DNA from: a virus
IMG/VR virus record: IMGVR_UViG_3300025294_000236
Coordinates: 1-57,901 of that record
Reading direction: 5' to 3' (one strand)
Length of the DNA stretch: 57,901 nucleotides
Shown here piece after piece: positions 56,884 to 57,901 of this stretch. A model generated the notes under the pieces. That model did not search any database. It saw nothing but the letters and a program-made list of their open reading frames with translations, and had not been told where the DNA came from. Each line of letters begins with the position of its first letter. Position 1 is the first letter of the stretch. The position numbers and the translations under genes are program-made.

Positions 56884-57485
56884 TCCTCTTCTTCGACACC
56901 GAGACGACAGGGCTGCCGGACTACCGGTCCCCTTCGAACGCCCCGCACCAGCCGCACCTCGTGCAACTGGCTCATATCCTCTGCGAGGACGACGGGTCCG
57001 ATGTTGAACAGGCCAACGTCATCATCCGGCCGGACGGCTGGACGATCCCTGACGACGTCGCGGCCATCCACGGCATTACCACCGAGATCGCCATGGAGAA
57101 GGGAATCCCGATGGCGGAGGCCATGGATGCCTTTCTGACGGCCCGGCGTCGCGCCGAACTCCGTGTGGCCCACAATGTCAGCTTCGACGACCGGATCATG
57201 CGCATCGCCATGCTCAGGCACGGACTGGTGCGCGAGGATATCGAAACTCTGGAGGCCGGTCGGAAGTTCTGCACGGTCCAGGCGACCACAACGCTGGTGA
57301 ACCTGCCGCCGACTGAGAAGATGGTCGCGGCCGGCTTCAACAAGCCGAAGCCGCCGAAGCTGATCGAGTGCATCAAGCACTTCTTCGGCGAGGATCTGGA
57401 TGGCGCGCACGACGCGATGGTGGATGTCTCCGCCTGCCGCCGCGTCTACTTCCATCTTCAGACGCTTCAGGGCGCGCAGCCATGA
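56880..57485 (+). CDS. DnaQ-like 3'-5' exonuclease
   Basis: A 201-residue DEDDh exonuclease. LFFDTETTGLPD holds motif Exo I, LRVAHNVSFDDRIM Exo II, and GAHDAMVDVSACRRVY Exo III with the His before Asp. It starts at a GTG overlapping the upstream stop. It may proofread or trim ends in recombination, since no phage polymerase is visible. Confidence 0.84.
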   Translation: MILFFDTETTGLPDYRSPSNAPHQPHLVQLAHILCEDDGSDVEQANVIIRPDGWTIPDDVAAIHGITTEIAMEKGIPMAEAMDAFLTARRRAELRVAHNVSFDDRIMRIAMLRHGLVREDIETLEAGRKFCTVQATTTLVNLPPTEKMVAAGFNKPKPPKLIECIKHFFGEDLDGAHDAMVDVSACRRVYFHLQTLQGAQP

Positions 57486-57901
57486 CCTGGCCCTTCGGCG
57501 ACCTCAAGCGGGGGCATTATTCGGTGTGCCTCATCGATCCTCCGTGGGCTTGGAAAGGCGGCACGAAGAGCCGCCCGCAGCACTACGGTCGCTTGACGCT
57601 CGACCAGATCAAAGCGCTGCCAGTGCGCGACCTGCTGAAGCCAGAAGGCGGCCGCGTCGGGCTTTGGCTCACCGCACCTCTGATGCACCGCATGCCCGAG
57701 ATCGCGAAGGCATGGCGGCTCCGCTACTCGTCCATGATCCCGTGGATCAAGCTCTGGAACAACGAGGGCGGCATGTTCGTCTATGCGAACTCGGTCGCAC
57801 GCGGGACGGGTCTTGAGGTCGTCGGCAACGCCGAATACTGCGTGATCCTGAAGGCCGGTCGACCACACTCGATCCTTGGAAAGCCCTTCCCAGGAGTGCT
57901 G
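57482..57901 (+). CDS. MT-A70 adenine methyltransferase, cut at window edge
   Basis: At least 140 residues, with CLIDPPWAWKGG (the DPPW catalytic motif), KALPVRDLLKPEGGRVGLWL and IPWIKLWNN, the typical MT-A70 layout. The last 40-60 residues are missing to the right. It would add N6-methyl to adenine in DNA, perhaps to avoid host restriction. Its ATG overlaps the exonuclease stop. Confidence 0.85.
   Translation, partial: MTWPFGDLKRGHYSVCLIDPPWAWKGGTKSRPQHYGRLTLDQIKALPVRDLLKPEGGRVGLWLTAPLMHRMPEIAKAWRLRYSSMIPWIKLWNNEGGMFVYANSVARGTGLEVVGNAEYCVILKAGRPHSILGKPFPGVL

Noticed and set aside
1-57901. Joining the right end to position 1 as a circular genome
   Set aside because: The MT-A70 frame would continue in phase into the first gene, but that sequence has none of the expected C-terminal methyltransferase motifs, so sequence is probably missing between the ends.

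Overview
The window is most of the genome of a temperate, podovirus-like (short-tailed) phage or prophage of an alphaproteobacterium, probably in the Rhizobiales. This rests on high GC, dense ATGA-coupled genes, a P22-type portal and head-tail connector set with no tail sheath, tube or tape-measure gene, a CI-like S24 repressor, and GcrA-like and GapR-like genes, families typical of alphaproteobacteria. The last gene runs off the right edge, so the genome is not complete here. No integrase, DNA polymerase, tRNA or CRISPR array is visible.

Layout. (a) 1-5750, plus strand: small mostly unknown genes in translational-coupling chains, with a eukaryal/archaeal-type peptidyl-tRNA hydrolase (PTH2). 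(b) 5756-37505, minus strand: late operon(s). Read in transcription order these are small terminase, large terminase, small genes, portal, low-complexity protein, GroES-like protein, scaffold, decoration protein, major capsid, an inserted GIY-YIG homing endonuclease, head-tail connectors, fibre, DNA-stabilisation protein, GNAT acetyltransferase, two giant ejection-type proteins (one with S74 and M15 peptidase domains, one with a pyrophosphatase-like domain), a tail-collar fibre, then holin, endolysin and overlapping spanins. Rho-independent terminators divide this block at 34.6, 25.7, 9.9, 7.7 and 5.76 kb. Two plus-strand membrane or lipoprotein genes (7812 and 10012) sit inside it like morons. 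(c) 37506-38117: a 610-base non-coding stretch upstream of the late genes, with a 39-base degenerate direct repeat. (d) 38118-49688, minus strand: early/middle operon ending at a strong terminator, with primase, RepA-like helicase, adenine methyltransferase, RuvC-like resolvase, SLOG, DUF4326 and TSCPD-like proteins, and GcrA-like and GapR-like regulators. (e) 49836-51744: the switch, with a Cro-like gene leftward and a CI-like repressor rightward. (f) 51745-57901, plus strand: recombination operon with YqaJ exonuclease, coiled-coil protein, RecT annealase, HAD nucleotidase, DnaQ-like exonuclease and a truncated MT-A70 methyltransferase.

The most informative non-coding signal is a pair of matching operator-promoters. 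One lies between the cro-like and repressor genes (50115-50143), the other upstream of the recombination operon (51682-51710). Each is a 16-base palindrome with a TTGACA -35 element embedded at the same place, followed after 3 bases by the same 10-mer TGTTCACACA. The simplest reading is that the S24 repressor controls both early operons through these sites. Functional calls are from motif recognition by eye; no database search was run.
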